This document shows, in pieces, positions 33,534-43,782 of a stretch of 64,000 nucleotides of DNA. Each line of letters opens with the position of its first letter. Within the stretch, counting starts at the first letter, position 1. The stretch comes from Doryteuthis pealeii (taxonomy: Eukaryota; Mollusca; Cephalopoda; Myopsida; Loliginidae): contig CM042150.1 in NCBI GenBank assembly GCA_023376005.1, positions 79,249,431 to 79,313,430 of the forward strand, in the 5' to 3' direction. A program made the translations under genes and the position numbers. Below the pieces are notes generated by a model, which was given only the letters and a program-made list of their open reading frames with translations, had not been told where the DNA came from and searched no databases.

Positions 33534-33540
33534 ATGTATG
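33430..33540. repeat. (TA)n(TG)n microsatellite
   Basis: Compound tract beyond the right arm of the inverted-repeat element. Confidence 0.95.
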
Positions 33541-34026
33541 TAATCCAGAAGGCAAATGAAAATCCCTAAAATGCGTGTTTGTTTTTGCTTCGGGGAGGAT
33601 TTCATTGGTTTGAATGCGAACGTTTATTTAGCTCCCTCCTTTCTTTCTCCTACTTTATGATACACTGTTCACGTGACTTGAAGCAGACCGGAAGTATTCT
33701 AGCTGCAGTCAATTTTTAAACCGGAAATGTTTACTTCTACTTGTCCTTCCCGTTGGGCATCTATTTGGCATATACTGACATCTTTAACTAACTTGCCTTC
33801 CAGTTTCAATTTATCCTTGATATAAAATGATATACGTTTTAACTTCATCGAATGCACATGTTCTATTTGCTACTGCTATTCCGCTGCAGCGCTTCTCGTC
33901 TAATTCAATTTGATTTATGACAAGCAAGACACTTGGAGGTTTCGCAGTTGTTGCTAAATACATGTTTTGCGCATTCATACAGTTTTTCTTTCCATTAATT
34001 TAAAGTGATTTTATATCTATTTCCTG

Positions 34027-34322
34027 GAGGCGTTCTTGGCGTAACAGTTATCGTCTTAGAAAATAGAATCGGGTACCCGAGGTCAAAGAAATATAAGTCT
34101 GATTATTTTCCCCGATACCTTTTGGAAAAGTATGAATATATCTATTCTCCCCATCCTTCCACAATATGAGTAAATATTTAAGTAGTCCGGGTTACTTAGA
34201 CTAGGAAAGGCAACCAGTCAAGAAAAAGGATATCTCTGAATTCAAACTAGCTGCACTCCACTGAAAAAGTGACTTTATGTCACATCCTACACGTATCTGA
34301 ACCGTTGGGTAAAGGCATATTC
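34027..34322 (+). mobile_element. SINE-A copy, full length
   Basis: Head ggaggcgttcttggcgtaac then agttatcgtcttag, body ggcaaccagtcaagaaaaag and tail gtcacatcctacacgtatct then gttgggtaaa. The B box is damaged (gaggtcaaag). Confidence 0.75.
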
Positions 34323-34514
34323 CTTACTTATATATAAAGCACAGTTTAGATGATTAAAGAATGATGTTCAGTACGAATGTGAACTCTACAAGATCATATT
34401 GTCAGTGGGGTTTGTTTTATTCTAACTAATATAAACCTTAGTAAATTATAGCTTCAATATTATTAATACAAATAAATTGCAAACTATTATATGCTCTTAA
34501 TTATTCATTTCAAA

Positions 34515-34980
34515 TCTATTAATAATGGAGATTGTCTGTATTTCTGTCTGTAACAAAAATTACGTCATAGCTCTACGTCACAGCTACGTCACAATATTAT
34601 TATGCTATATACACCCAAAATTTGAGTAAGCAATCTTAAAAATTGTTTTTTTTACTCTCGTCCTTTTTTTTTACAGTAACAAGAAGTTAACTAAAAAGTT
34701 TACAAATAAATAAATACCTACGATTTTGTGTAAAATTGATGTGGAAAATATTCAAAATAATTGTTTGATTATTTCATGCACGCAACATTTTATTTGAGAG
34801 GGACTGGGCTCAGTTTTCATTTCAAATTGTTTTTTTTTTTACTCCCTTAATAAATATGAGGATTTTGCTTACTTATGATAAAAACCCTCTGACATTGAAT
34901 TTTTAATTCCTACCCTCTCAGGCAATGTCTTTCAAAAATTATTTTTTTTACGACGCCCGGAGGGTGTTTTCTGTTGCTAG
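34515..34980 (+). mobile_element. Non-autonomous Helitron, family 2
   Basis: Begins TCTATTAATAATGGAGATTG, flanked by A. Ends with the hairpin ACGCCC-GGA-GGGTGT, tttctgttg and CTAG, flanked by T. The 5' motif and the gtctgtaac block are shared with family 1, but the interior differs (ttacgtcatagctctacgtc). Non-coding. Confidence 0.8.
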
Positions 34981-35024
34981 TACTAATAATTTTTAAAAGA
35001 TCAATTTAGCTCATGGATCAGACC

Positions 35025-35790
35025 TCAACAGGTAAAAGTTGACTTGGGAGCAATAGCAATAAATGAGGTGCTCTATACACCAAGACCTGCAGAATTGCAG
35101 CCTCATCATTGGATTAACTCCGGCGAACTTAGGTTTCCCGTTAGTTTATGCGATTTTATAAGACGGTGACCTAAGTATTATAGGTTTGTTGTATAGCTTT
35201 TTCCTTCTTTTTTCACATCATAATACTTAGCTTTCTAGATTTCTGTGTCTTCTCTCTGCTGGCAAGAAGTCTCTGTAATCTCTTCTATGTTGGGCTGGTT
35301 CCCTCTCTGTTCCTCTTGTCTGCTATCTCGGGATTTCTTGGGACTTATTTATCTCTGTGTTCTGTTGCTTTTAGTAACGAACACAAGGACTTTGATATTT
35401 TTAGGTGTCTTTATTTAATCCAAGTTAACCATCACGTGGGAAAATCACCTCCAAAATCCAAGCTACTACTCACTAAATTCCAAGTTCACCTCCAGCTCCA
35501 ACGAACCGAACAGTTCAACCAGAGGACATACCAACCAGAGAACATCCACAAACCCAGTAAATTCAGAATTACCTTTATTTGTAATTTCTACCCAAACATC
35601 AATATCATCATGAACCAATACTACTATAGAAATCCAATGAGATCCCGCTTAATCTAGTTTCCTTTACATTTTTAACACTGTGAAATATTTATATTCCTAC
35701 TACTCCTCCTCACATATTGCGAAAAAATGTGAATTTTTAATGTACATCTTATATTGCGGAAATTAAAATATATGTTCGATATGTATCTTT
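35025..35790. other. Repeat fragment and unassigned DNA
   Basis: 35025-35110 resembles 10240-10340. The rest includes a 113-codon frame (35316-35657) without a recognisable domain. On the minus strand an AATAAA lies near 35413, so an LTR remnant is possible but unsupported. Confidence 0.35.
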
Positions 35791-35795
35791 AACCA

Positions 35796-36262
35796 ATGTC
35801 TCTGCACAAATTGGATGTGACAAAAATCCAATTCTTAAGTGGAGTTCAACAGGTTTGATTAAGGAGTTTTCCTTCTCCTAACCCGGTTGCCATACTAAGG
35901 TTAAAGAGCCTTTAGATAGAAGGAGAATAATTGGATGCAACCTTTTTGTAAATGAAATATATAAAGAAACGTCCAGGATTTGAAATCGGATCACCGTGTT
36001 CATTAAGTTAGCTCAGTCGGTAGAGCATTCGGCTAGAAACCACAAGGTTCCTAGTTCGATACCGGTCCTCGCCAACAAGTATCTGTGCGGTAAAGTAAGG
36101 AGCTGATGGTTGGTGTGGCGCTCCACCTCAGATGCAGAAACAATTTCCTTGGTCTAGCGCTAGGGAAAATGGGATAGACTCCCTCGCTGACTGGCTGATA
36201 CCGACTTTAGGCCGCCCCGACGACTTTACTTTTTTTACAACCATTACACGACAAATGTCGCC
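35796..36262 (-). mobile_element. SINE-A copy interrupted by SINE-B
   Basis: The tail and body are at 35796-36002 (reverse complement: ttggatgtgac.. to gtccaggatttgaaatcgg), ending at caccgtgttcatt. The head resumes after the SINE-B at about 36237 with caaccattacacgacaaatg, the reverse of the A-box region. SINE-B is therefore the later insertion. Confidence 0.65.
36003..36235 (+). mobile_element. SINE-B copy nested in SINE-A
   Basis: aagttagctcagtcggtaga, then gcattcggctagaaaccaca, aaggttcctagttcgatacc (an intact-looking B box), ggtgtggcgctccacctcag, and the tail gccgccccgacgactttact. One of the least mutated SINE-B copies. Confidence 0.85.
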
Positions 36263-36810
36263 ACAGTAATATATATGGAACGAGTTTTTTTTAATCATGT
36301 TTATCTTCCTTTATGCAGGTTAATGTAATATATTCACCCAAAGTTGCTTGACCAAGAATACATAATTAAAAGGAATGTCTCCGCCAGTAACGGGACGTGA
36401 AAAAAATCGTTGATCACGTGACTAGCACACATGGTGCATCAGGAAACTGAAAACGTGAATGTCATACTGATATAGATTTGACACCGACGAGCATTCATCA
36501 AATCGCCACCAAGCATGTCTTACTCCCGCCAAAAAGATGGAAAAGAATTCTATTTTGCCCAAAGCATGCATATTTATATTTTTTCTACCTGCCTTTTTTT
36601 GTGTGGTCGGACCTGATCAGATTATACAACATAAATAAACCTTGTCTGTTCTGTTTTTTATGCCATACAAATTGATTAAGAAACAAATAAATGTATAGCA
36701 TATTGCCTCGAGCTAAGGCGACAGACAGGTGTTGACTCCTGCAGTTCACCCCGGAGTTTCAATATGGCCGATGAAGTGATTTTGATTAGAGAGATAACTT
36801 ATTGGCGTAT
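36263..36810. other. Unassigned DNA
   Basis: A 65-codon frame at 36478-36675 shows no domain. No repeat family recognised. Confidence 0.4.

Positions 36811-36815
<5 letters not shown>

Positions 36816-36903
<88 letters not shown>
36816..36903. repeat. (TA)n(GA)n microsatellite
   Basis: TA units followed by about 17 GA units. Confidence 0.95.
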
Positions 36904-37125
36904 GGGATTTAACGGAATTTGACGATCTTTGCCGAACTTTTAAATTTCCATTAGAAGATTCAACGGAATAATACCACAGTTGATATTAACAAACACAGAT
37001 GGAAACTTTTCAACTCTCTGAAGGTGGACTTTGTCCAAAAATATTAAGAGTAAAAAAAAAAGGGAAAAAAATTAAATAAATATGTTTTTCAACATAAATT
37101 GCATTATTTTGCCTTAAAAAAATCT

Positions 37126-37173
<48 letters not shown>

Positions 37174-37182
37174 AGAAATGGA

Positions 37183-37358
37183 AGTGAATCCGACGGTGCG
37201 TAGTATAGTGAGAAATTTGAAAAGACACAGGTTTAAAAAATGAGTGGTAAAAGCCCTGAAGAAGATCTACTTAACAGATCGAAAACACTGCAGCTTCGGC
37301 TAATAAACTTACCACTCATTTTTTAAACGTGTGTTTTTTCAAATTTCTCACTATACCA

Positions 37359-37360
<2 letters not shown>
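37183..37360 (+). mobile_element. HHR-P element: 48-bp palindrome with a hammerhead-like module in its loop
   Basis: The arms 37203-37250 and 37309-37356 are reverse complements with 46 of 48 bases matching. The 58-base loop contains the module at 37253-37300. (TA)n lies to the left (37131-37171) and (AC)n(TA)n to the right (37362-37436). The outer part ggaagtgaatccgacggt is shared with the copies at 21434 and 37800. Confidence 0.8.
37253..37300 (+). ncRNA. Hammerhead-like module (UUC site)
   Basis: GCC, CTGAAGA, extra A, stem II GATCT/AGATC, GAA, then ACACTGCAGCTT-type stem III with one extra A, C as cleavage base, and GGC that pairs with GCC. It lies exactly between the arms of the surrounding palindrome. 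Confidence 0.5.
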
Positions 37361-37436
<76 letters not shown>

Positions 37437-37437
<1 letters not shown>

Positions 37438-37675
37438 ACGCCTTTGCGCGAGTAGGATGGGACACAAGATTAACCATTTTATTTCAGAGTTTTCCCTTTC
37501 CTACACCAGTTGTCTGAGGTTTACAAGACTAGTTTTACCTACTAGCTACCCATCTGGAGGGAGGAGAGTTGATTTCATACCTTGTCCAAGGATATTAGTA
37601 CAATATGTATGCAAACATTTGAACTCATCTCACCGTGTTCATTTCCTAAGACGGTAATTATTATAGCACCTATAG
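37437..37675 (-). mobile_element. SINE-A copy
   Basis: Minus-strand copy: the tail cgcgagtaggatgggacaca comes first on the plus strand, then ctagctacccatctggaggg and the head gttcatttcctaagacggta. It directly abuts the (TA)n tract. Confidence 0.75.
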
Positions 37676-37720
37676 GTAACAGAATAACTTGCCGTGTTTA
37701 AACCAACGTAGGAAAGGCCT

Positions 37721-37767
<47 letters not shown>

Positions 37768-37882
37768 ATGTGTGTGTGTATGTGTGTGTGTGTGTGAAAA
37801 AAGGAAGTGAATCCGACGGTATGTAGTATATTAAGAAAATATAAAAACACAGGTTTAAATGGGTTAAGTGGTGAGTTTATTC

Positions 37883-37929
37883 GCCGACGCTGCAGTGTTT
37901 CGATCTATTAATTAGATCATCTTCAGGGC
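37883..37929 (-). ncRNA. Hammerhead-like module (GUC site), best HHR-P copy
   Basis: Minus strand: GCC, CTGAAGA, extra T, stem II GATCT/AGATC around AATTAAT, GAA, stem III ACACTGCAGCGT (self-complementary except one A-C mismatch), C closing a GUC triplet, then GGC pairing with GCC. Apart from the single base between core and stem II, every hammerhead feature is present. Confidence 0.55.
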
Positions 37930-38096
37930 ATTTGTTGGTATATGGAAGGTGATAAGAAATTATTTATCACAGAATAACGAGAAAAGCGAGTGGTAGTTGT
38001 TGCTTACCACTCGCGAGTGGTAGTTGTTGGTACCACTCGCTTTTCTCGTTATTCTGTGATAAATAATTTCTTATCACCTTCCATATACCAACAAAT

Positions 38097-38143
38097 GCCC
38101 AGAAAATGATCAAGTTAATAGATCGAAACACTGCAGCGTCGGC
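38097..38143 (+). ncRNA. Hammerhead-like module, core mutated
   Basis: The same module as 37883-37929 in the other arm, but CTGAAGA has become CAGAAAA and stem II is weakened. The GUC site and GGC are kept. Expected to be inactive. Confidence 0.5.
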
Positions 38144-38200
38144 CAATAAACTCACCACTTAACCCATTTAAACCTGTGTTTTTTTCATTTTTCCTAATAT

Positions 38201-38205
<5 letters not shown>

Positions 38206-38262
<57 letters not shown>

Positions 38263-38435
38263 CATTTTAACCAACTGATTTACGTATGGCAGATATTCTG
38301 CTTCCTTCAGTTCTTTTAATATAAAATTCTGTTCATTCAAATTTATTCCCTACGTCGTGTTTCTTCGCTTTTCTCTTGGTATACATAATCTGCCAGCACT
38401 AGCATTTGAGTCTATCCACCGATTAAAACTTGCTA

Positions 38436-38477
<42 letters not shown>

Positions 38478-38479
38478 AC

Positions 38480-38513
<34 letters not shown>

Positions 38514-38516
38514 TGG
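38206..38516. repeat. (TA)n tracts and (CA)n
   Basis: (TA)n at 38206-38260, (CA)n at 38437-38480 and (TA)n at 38483-38513 around about 170 bases of unassigned DNA. Confidence 0.9.
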
Positions 38517-38609
38517 GTGACAACTTTCAATATTCCCTGGTAAAGGCTTGTCGTAGGTAGGATTTCTACACTCAAGTCACCTTGATAACTATATAGAGCA
38601 GCGTTTTCG

Positions 38610-38815
38610 TTTCCCTTTGAAAAGGTTATTAAAGCAGTTTACGATACAAAGTACGACAACACGTTCTTAATTAATATCATCGGTCAAGGATATCTAAGCT
38701 GCTTTGAAGAAGTGCTTGGAATTTCTTAATTAATGTAATTAACAATAATTAGAGAAACAAGCAAACGCTTGGATAGTCAATGGATAGGATACTTAATGAT
38801 TTGCAAAGCACTGAA
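38610..38815 (+). repeat. Unnamed old repeat, copy 1
   Basis: atcggtcaaggatatctaag, ttaattaatgtaattaacaa and ggatagtcaatgg have reverse-complement counterparts at 47500-47715. Both copies are diverged by roughly a quarter. Family and function unknown. Confidence 0.55.
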
Positions 38816-38965
38816 AGTAACAGTCGTAATGAGAATGACGGTACCCTCCCAAGCTTTCAAGTACAGTTCGCCATTTGGTGGTTTAAGTATAGATTGCTTC
38901 ACAATTTTCTTCAGCATCGTCTCCCCATTGAACTCTCTTTGTAGGTAGTATAATTTGGATTATTG

Positions 38966-39378
38966 GACACGTAGCCTAGTGGATAGAGGAGTTAGGTTAA
39001 GACAGTTTATAAGTGACAGTTACCTTTAGACTGCAGGTTCAATCCAGCAGTAGCATAGAATAATAATTAACACAGCTTAACACCTGTACCCGTTAGCGGA
39101 ATGAGAACACGATACCCCCGTGGACTGAATAATGGGTTAGGTTTAAAGTTTCGTGATGGCTCCCCATTACGGCAAGAAGGTTCCCGAGTTCGAAAAGAAG
39201 GTTCCCGAGTTCGAGAAAGTTCCCCAGTCCGACAAGAAATGCATGAAGAAGGCCGGAGGGCACATAAGCCGAAACGTTGTACAGATAACAATGAAGATAA
39301 GGACACTAGTTCGAATAATCCAAATAATACTAATTATCAAGCCTCATCTCAACAATTCCGAGAAATACTATCTTAGTA
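38966..39378 (+). mobile_element. SINE-F copy with 21-bp internal repeat and hammerhead-like 3' module
   Basis: The tRNA-like head is ggacacgtagcctagtggat (A box) and ggttcaatccagcag (B box near 39037). The body then has three 21-bp-type units (gaaggttcccgagttcgaaa), the module tgaagaaggccgg..gccgaaacgttgtac, and the tail aataatactaattatcaagc. The 21-bp unit keeps frame: the region 39101-39376 encodes repeats of EGSRVRK. A minus-strand copy at 59738-60128 is nearly full length. Confidence 0.7.
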
Positions 39379-39379
39379 T

Positions 39380-40015
39380 TTACTCATTCTTATCTTAATC
39401 TAATACAAGACCGCTAATTATAGGGTATCTACTGCTAATAAAATGATTATTGTATTCATTGTATTCGTGATTCATTTTAAAGCAATACCCCCATCAAGAA
39501 GCTTTATTGAATGTTTAATATCAATATGTATATCTGCTGGTGAGGCTTCGATTCTAGTACTCTACTCTTGTAAAACATAGCCGAGATGCATCAAAGGAGG
39601 ACAATTATGATGTTACACCAGTCTCCTTACATATTTCGGGTTTCGCAACATTATATGTGTTCCACCGGTAGACCTGATATGTTATTAGGCCGCCTCCTTT
39701 CCAGATTCACTCAGTGTATTTTACGAATAGATAATAAATTCTTATATATTGGCCCAGGGATACGAACAGCTACACAGATACTTGCTCGGTACTTGTATAC
39801 AATAGGAGACTAGAAGGAAATACTTAACTAAAACTTAGTTTTTAAATATGTACGCACTTTTTACATTTTGAGGCGTCATCAGTGATGTAAAACTTGGTTC
39901 GGGGAGTTTCGTGTCTTAGAACATCATACTCCTCACCAGGCGGACCCTATCAGGGAAGATGAAACTCTGGTCCTCCCTCTTTGTACGCTAGAGAAATGTT
40001 TGGCTTTTATTGATA
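39380..40015. other. Unassigned AT-rich DNA
   Basis: A 75-codon frame (39586-39813) has no recognised domain. No repeat family recognised. Confidence 0.4.
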
Positions 40016-40454
40016 CTAGTACAAAATAAATAAAAAAAACGCTCTCCGGGCGATGTAAAAATAGATTTTTGAAACATATTGCCTGAGGGGTGGGAGTAAA
40101 AAATTCAATTTCAGCGAGTTTGTACCCTAAGTAAGTAAAATCAGCAAATTCATAAACAATTTGAAATGTAAACTTTAAATGTGTATTAAAATAAAACAAA
40201 CTATATATAGATATATAGTACCAGTCATGCATTTATTAAAACATGTTTTAAAAAACAATGGGGACTGTTTAATGTTGCATGTTAAAATTTTGAGTGTATT
40301 TATTGAATAAATACAGTCAAAATTTAAACATGCCAAAAATCGTAGAATAAATTTTTTTCTATGTTATGATGATTTTGGGTAATGTGATGTAAGCAGTGAC
40401 GTAATTTTTGTTACAGACAAAAACCGGAAGCGAATCTCCATTATTGATAGAAGA
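40016..40454 (-). mobile_element. Non-autonomous Helitron, family 2
   Basis: Minus strand: starts TCTTCTATCAATAATGGAGA after A, with ttgtctgtaacaaaaattac shortly inside, and ends with the hairpin region cgcccggagagcg, an A/T-rich stretch and CTAG before T. The interior (cctgaggggtgggag in reverse) matches 34515-34980. It lies 114 bases from a family 1 copy. Confidence 0.75.
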
Positions 40455-40568
40455 TTTGATGAGTGTATACCTTTCTACTTGGTTTGATTTATTTGGTTTA
40501 TTTTTAACTGCATTTTAAACTCGTTAATGGCTATATTGCCGGAATTTGGTTAATTTGTAAATGTGTAA

Positions 40569-41174
40569 TCTTATTATAATGGAGATTGTGTGTTTTTCTG
40601 TTTGTAACCGAAACTATATTACTACTCAAGTCACAATTCCCTTAGTTATTTACGTCACATTCCCATTATTCTATTTCTATTTAAACCTCAATTAATAATA
40701 AAACTGTTTATTATTAATACTCTTGGCCTTACCTAAATATAATAACATGCAATTGTATTTATATATACAACAAATACCAGTTTTCAGTGTAACGTAAAGC
40801 TAATTTGCATATTGATATTAAAAAAACTGATTTTAATAAAAATGTGCTTGAATTATTGATTTCTAATTGTTTGGTTTTATCTTAATGAATATGAGTAAAA
40901 ATGTCTTCAATGAATCTTAAATAAAATTCATTAACAAGAAGAAATAACTGTAATTTATTCTTTACTTCCTCTTTTAACTAATAGTTAAATTAGAAAATTA
41001 GCATTGAATGATGAAAGAGTAAGTTTCAGTTGTTCTATTTTCGATTATAACCCTCCGTTTCAAATCTTTTTATCTGAATTCTTAATTAGTTTCATTAGCC
41101 TTTCTGATTTAATCTAATATTTTATTACATTTAAACTTAAATACTTGCACCCGGAGGGTGCATATATTTGCTAG
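40569..41174 (+). mobile_element. Non-autonomous Helitron, family 1, complete
   Basis: Starts TCTTATTATAATGGAGATTG after A40568 and ends GCACCC-GGA-GGGTGC, atatatttg, CTAG before T41175. These are textbook Helitron ends: 5' TC, 3' hairpin plus CTRR, A^T site. The interior is colinear with 7886-8514 and 10823-11395. No RepHel protein, so it depends on an element elsewhere. Confidence 0.88.
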
Positions 41175-41493
41175 TTTCAATAATAATATTTTCATTGTTC
41201 ATCGTATTTACTTTTTGTTTTACTTTATTTATCTCTAATTTATATATAGGTTTTTATGAATTCAATCATTCATGTCTAATTCTTATTTATATAAAATTGT
41301 GTTTTAAAGTAAGATAAAAAAATTGTTTAGATGTATAGAAAGAGAGAGGGGGAAAGATTACAATACATGTGTATGCATTTATGCATATATCTGTATATGC
41401 ATATAAACATAATGAGAATAGATAGATTTGAATAAATATTTGTGTATATTTATTTATATATCAATATATGTAATAAAAAAACACGTGAAAATT

Positions 41494-41783
41494 GATAGAT
41501 AGATAGATATGTTTATATAGATATGCAAGCATAATGCGAACATTAAGAGAAAAAATGATAGATAGATAGATAGATAGATAGAAAAAAGATAGAAAATAGA
41601 CAGATACGTTTATATAGGTATGTAAGCATAATGCGAACATTAACAGAAAAAATGGTAGATAGATAGATAGATTGATAGATAGATAGATTGATAGATAGAT
41701 AGATAGATAGAAAAAAGATAGAAAATAGGCAGATACGTTTATATAGCTATGTAAGCATAATGCGAACATTAACAGAAAAAATT

Positions 41784-41821
<38 letters not shown>

Positions 41822-41925
41822 TGGTAGATAGATTGATAGATAGATAGATAGAAAAAAGATTAAAAAATAGACAGATACGTTTATATAGGTGTGTGAGCAT
41901 AATGCGAACATTAACAGAGAAAACT

Positions 41926-41959
<34 letters not shown>

Positions 41960-42061
41960 AAAAAGATAGAAAATAAACAGATATGTTTATATAGGTATGT
42001 AAGCATAATGCGAACATTAACAGAAAAATGATAGATAGATAGATAGATAGATAGATTGATT

Positions 42062-42103
<42 letters not shown>

Positions 42104-42455
42104 AAAAAGATAGAAAATAAATAGATACGTTTATATAGGTATGCAAGCATAATGCGAACATTAACAGAAAAAATGATAGATAGATAGATAGATAGTTAGA
42201 TAGATAGATAGATTGATAGATAGATAGACAGATTGATAGATTGATAGATAGATAGAAAAAAGATAGAAAATAGAGATACGTTTATATAGGTATGTAAGCA
42301 TTATGCGAACATTAACAGAAAAAAATGATAGATAGATAGATAGATAGATATATAGATTGATAGATACATAGATAGATAGATAGAAAAAAGATAGAAAATA
42401 GGCAGATACGTTTATATAGCTATGTAAGCATAATGCGAACATTAACAGAAAAAAT

Positions 42456-42486
<31 letters not shown>

Positions 42487-43083
42487 TGATAGATAGATAG
42501 ATAGATTGATAGATAGATAGAAAAAAGATAGAAAATAGACAGATACGTTTATATAGGTATGTAAGCATAATGCGAACATTAACAGAAAAAATGATAGATA
42601 GATAGATGATAGATAGATAGATAGATAGATAGAAAAAGATAGAAAATAGACAGATACGTTTATATAGGTATGTAAGCATAATGCGAACATTAACAGAAAA
42701 ATGATAGATAGATAGATTGATATATAGATAGATAGATAGATAGATAGAAAAAGATAGAAAATAGACAGATACGTTTATATAGGTATGTAAGCATATTGCG
42801 AACATTAACAGAAAAAATGATAGATAGATAGATAGATAGTTAGATAGATAGATAGATTGATAGATAGATAGACAGATTGATAGATTGATAGATAGATAGA
42901 AAAAGATAGAAAATAGACAGATACGTTTATATAGGTATGTAAGCATAATGCGAACATTAACCAAAAAACTGATAGATAGATAGATAGATAGATTGATAGA
43001 TAGATTGATAGAAAAAAGATAAAAAATAGACAGATACATTTATATAGGTGTGTGACCATAATGCGAACATTAACAGAGAAACT

Positions 43084-43121
<38 letters not shown>

Positions 43122-43228
43122 AAAAAGATAGAAAATAGACAGATACGTTTATATAGGTATGTAAGCATAATGCGAACATTAACAAGAAAAACTGATAGAT
43201 AGATAGATAGATAGATAGAAAAATGATA
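41494..43228. repeat. Composite satellite: (GATA)n alternating with a conserved core, 14 units
   Basis: A conserved core of about 75 bases (agacagatacgtttatatag, gtatgtaagcataatgcgaa, cattaacagaaaaa) is separated by (GATA)n arrays of variable length. atgcgaacatt recurs near 41533, 41631, 41760, 41902, 42008, 42152, 42303, 42433, 42570, 42681, 42796, 42949, 43061 and 43170, a period of 98-153 bases. Minus-strand frames of up to 292 codons (Tyr-Leu-Ser-Ile repeats) come from lack of stops in the array. Confidence 0.95.
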
Positions 43229-43239
43229 GAAAAAAAGAA

Positions 43240-43777
43240 AAAAAGAACTGTTATAAAGAGATTTGTGTAGGTTGGCTGCAAAAGTAAAGCGGCAGACAGG
43301 AAGAGATTAAAAGAAAAAGAGAGATAGACCGAAGTCTACTGAAAATGTAGGAAGCAATAAAAAGGATGCGAAGCCATAAAAGTCACGAACAGAGCGAAAT
43401 TTGACACAATAGAGACAAGTAGGAATGGAAGAGTAGAGCCTGAAGAGACATGAAAGGACAGGCATGAAAAAGCAGGGATTGACTGACATGAAAAGACTCA
43501 AAGTGGTAAGGCACTCCCTCTAATGCAAAACATTTGTCGTGAGATCAATCCTTGAAGATAGTCCTACCGAACATCTTTGGCCCATATGTTATTGTACAGC
43601 ACGTTTCATATAAGCATTTAGAAAATGCTCATTTAGGGGCACTGGGGCGTTTAGTGGTGGTTAAAAGTTATTTAAATCTAATACTAAAACCAAATACATT
43701 GCTACTACTGTAGACACAAAGAAACTCTGATATTTAAGATTTTATAAAGGGAACATCAGTAATATCGTAATTCATTT
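43240..43777. other. Purine-rich start, then unassigned DNA
   Basis: 43240-43500 is purine-rich without a unit. 43500-43777 shows nothing recognised. Confidence 0.4.
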
Positions 43778-43782
43778 TATAT

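Larger units (their letters stand above)
37800..38205. mobile_element. Inverted dimer of HHR-P element
   Basis: The left arm (37800 to about 38016, minus orientation) and right arm (about 38030 to 38205, plus orientation) are reverse complements: gataagaaattatttatcac against gtgataaataatttcttatc, and gcatttgttggtatatggaa against ttccatataccaacaaatgc. The centre has two copies of the 12-bp palindrome half cgagtggtagtt. Each arm carries a hammerhead-like module, at 37883-37929 (minus) and 38097-38143 (plus). Confidence 0.85.

Noticed and set aside
35316..35657. 113-codon frame, possibly an exon or an LTR remnant
   Set aside because: No domain. The reverse-strand AATAAA and weak TG..CA ends do not come with target duplications.
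36003..36080. tRNA gene candidate in the SINE-B head
   Set aside because: The A and B boxes and D arm are good, but there is no complementary acceptor stem, and the SINE body follows at once.
42161..43039. 292-codon open frame on the minus strand
   Set aside because: It is the translation of the GATA satellite (Tyr-Leu-Ser-Ile repeats). Its openness follows from the repeat, and no non-repeat protein part exists.
41494..43228. CRISPR-like appearance of regularly spaced repeats
   Set aside because: The conserved part is about 75 bases and the spacers are GATA arrays, not unique sequences. The DNA is eukaryotic and no cas genes are present.
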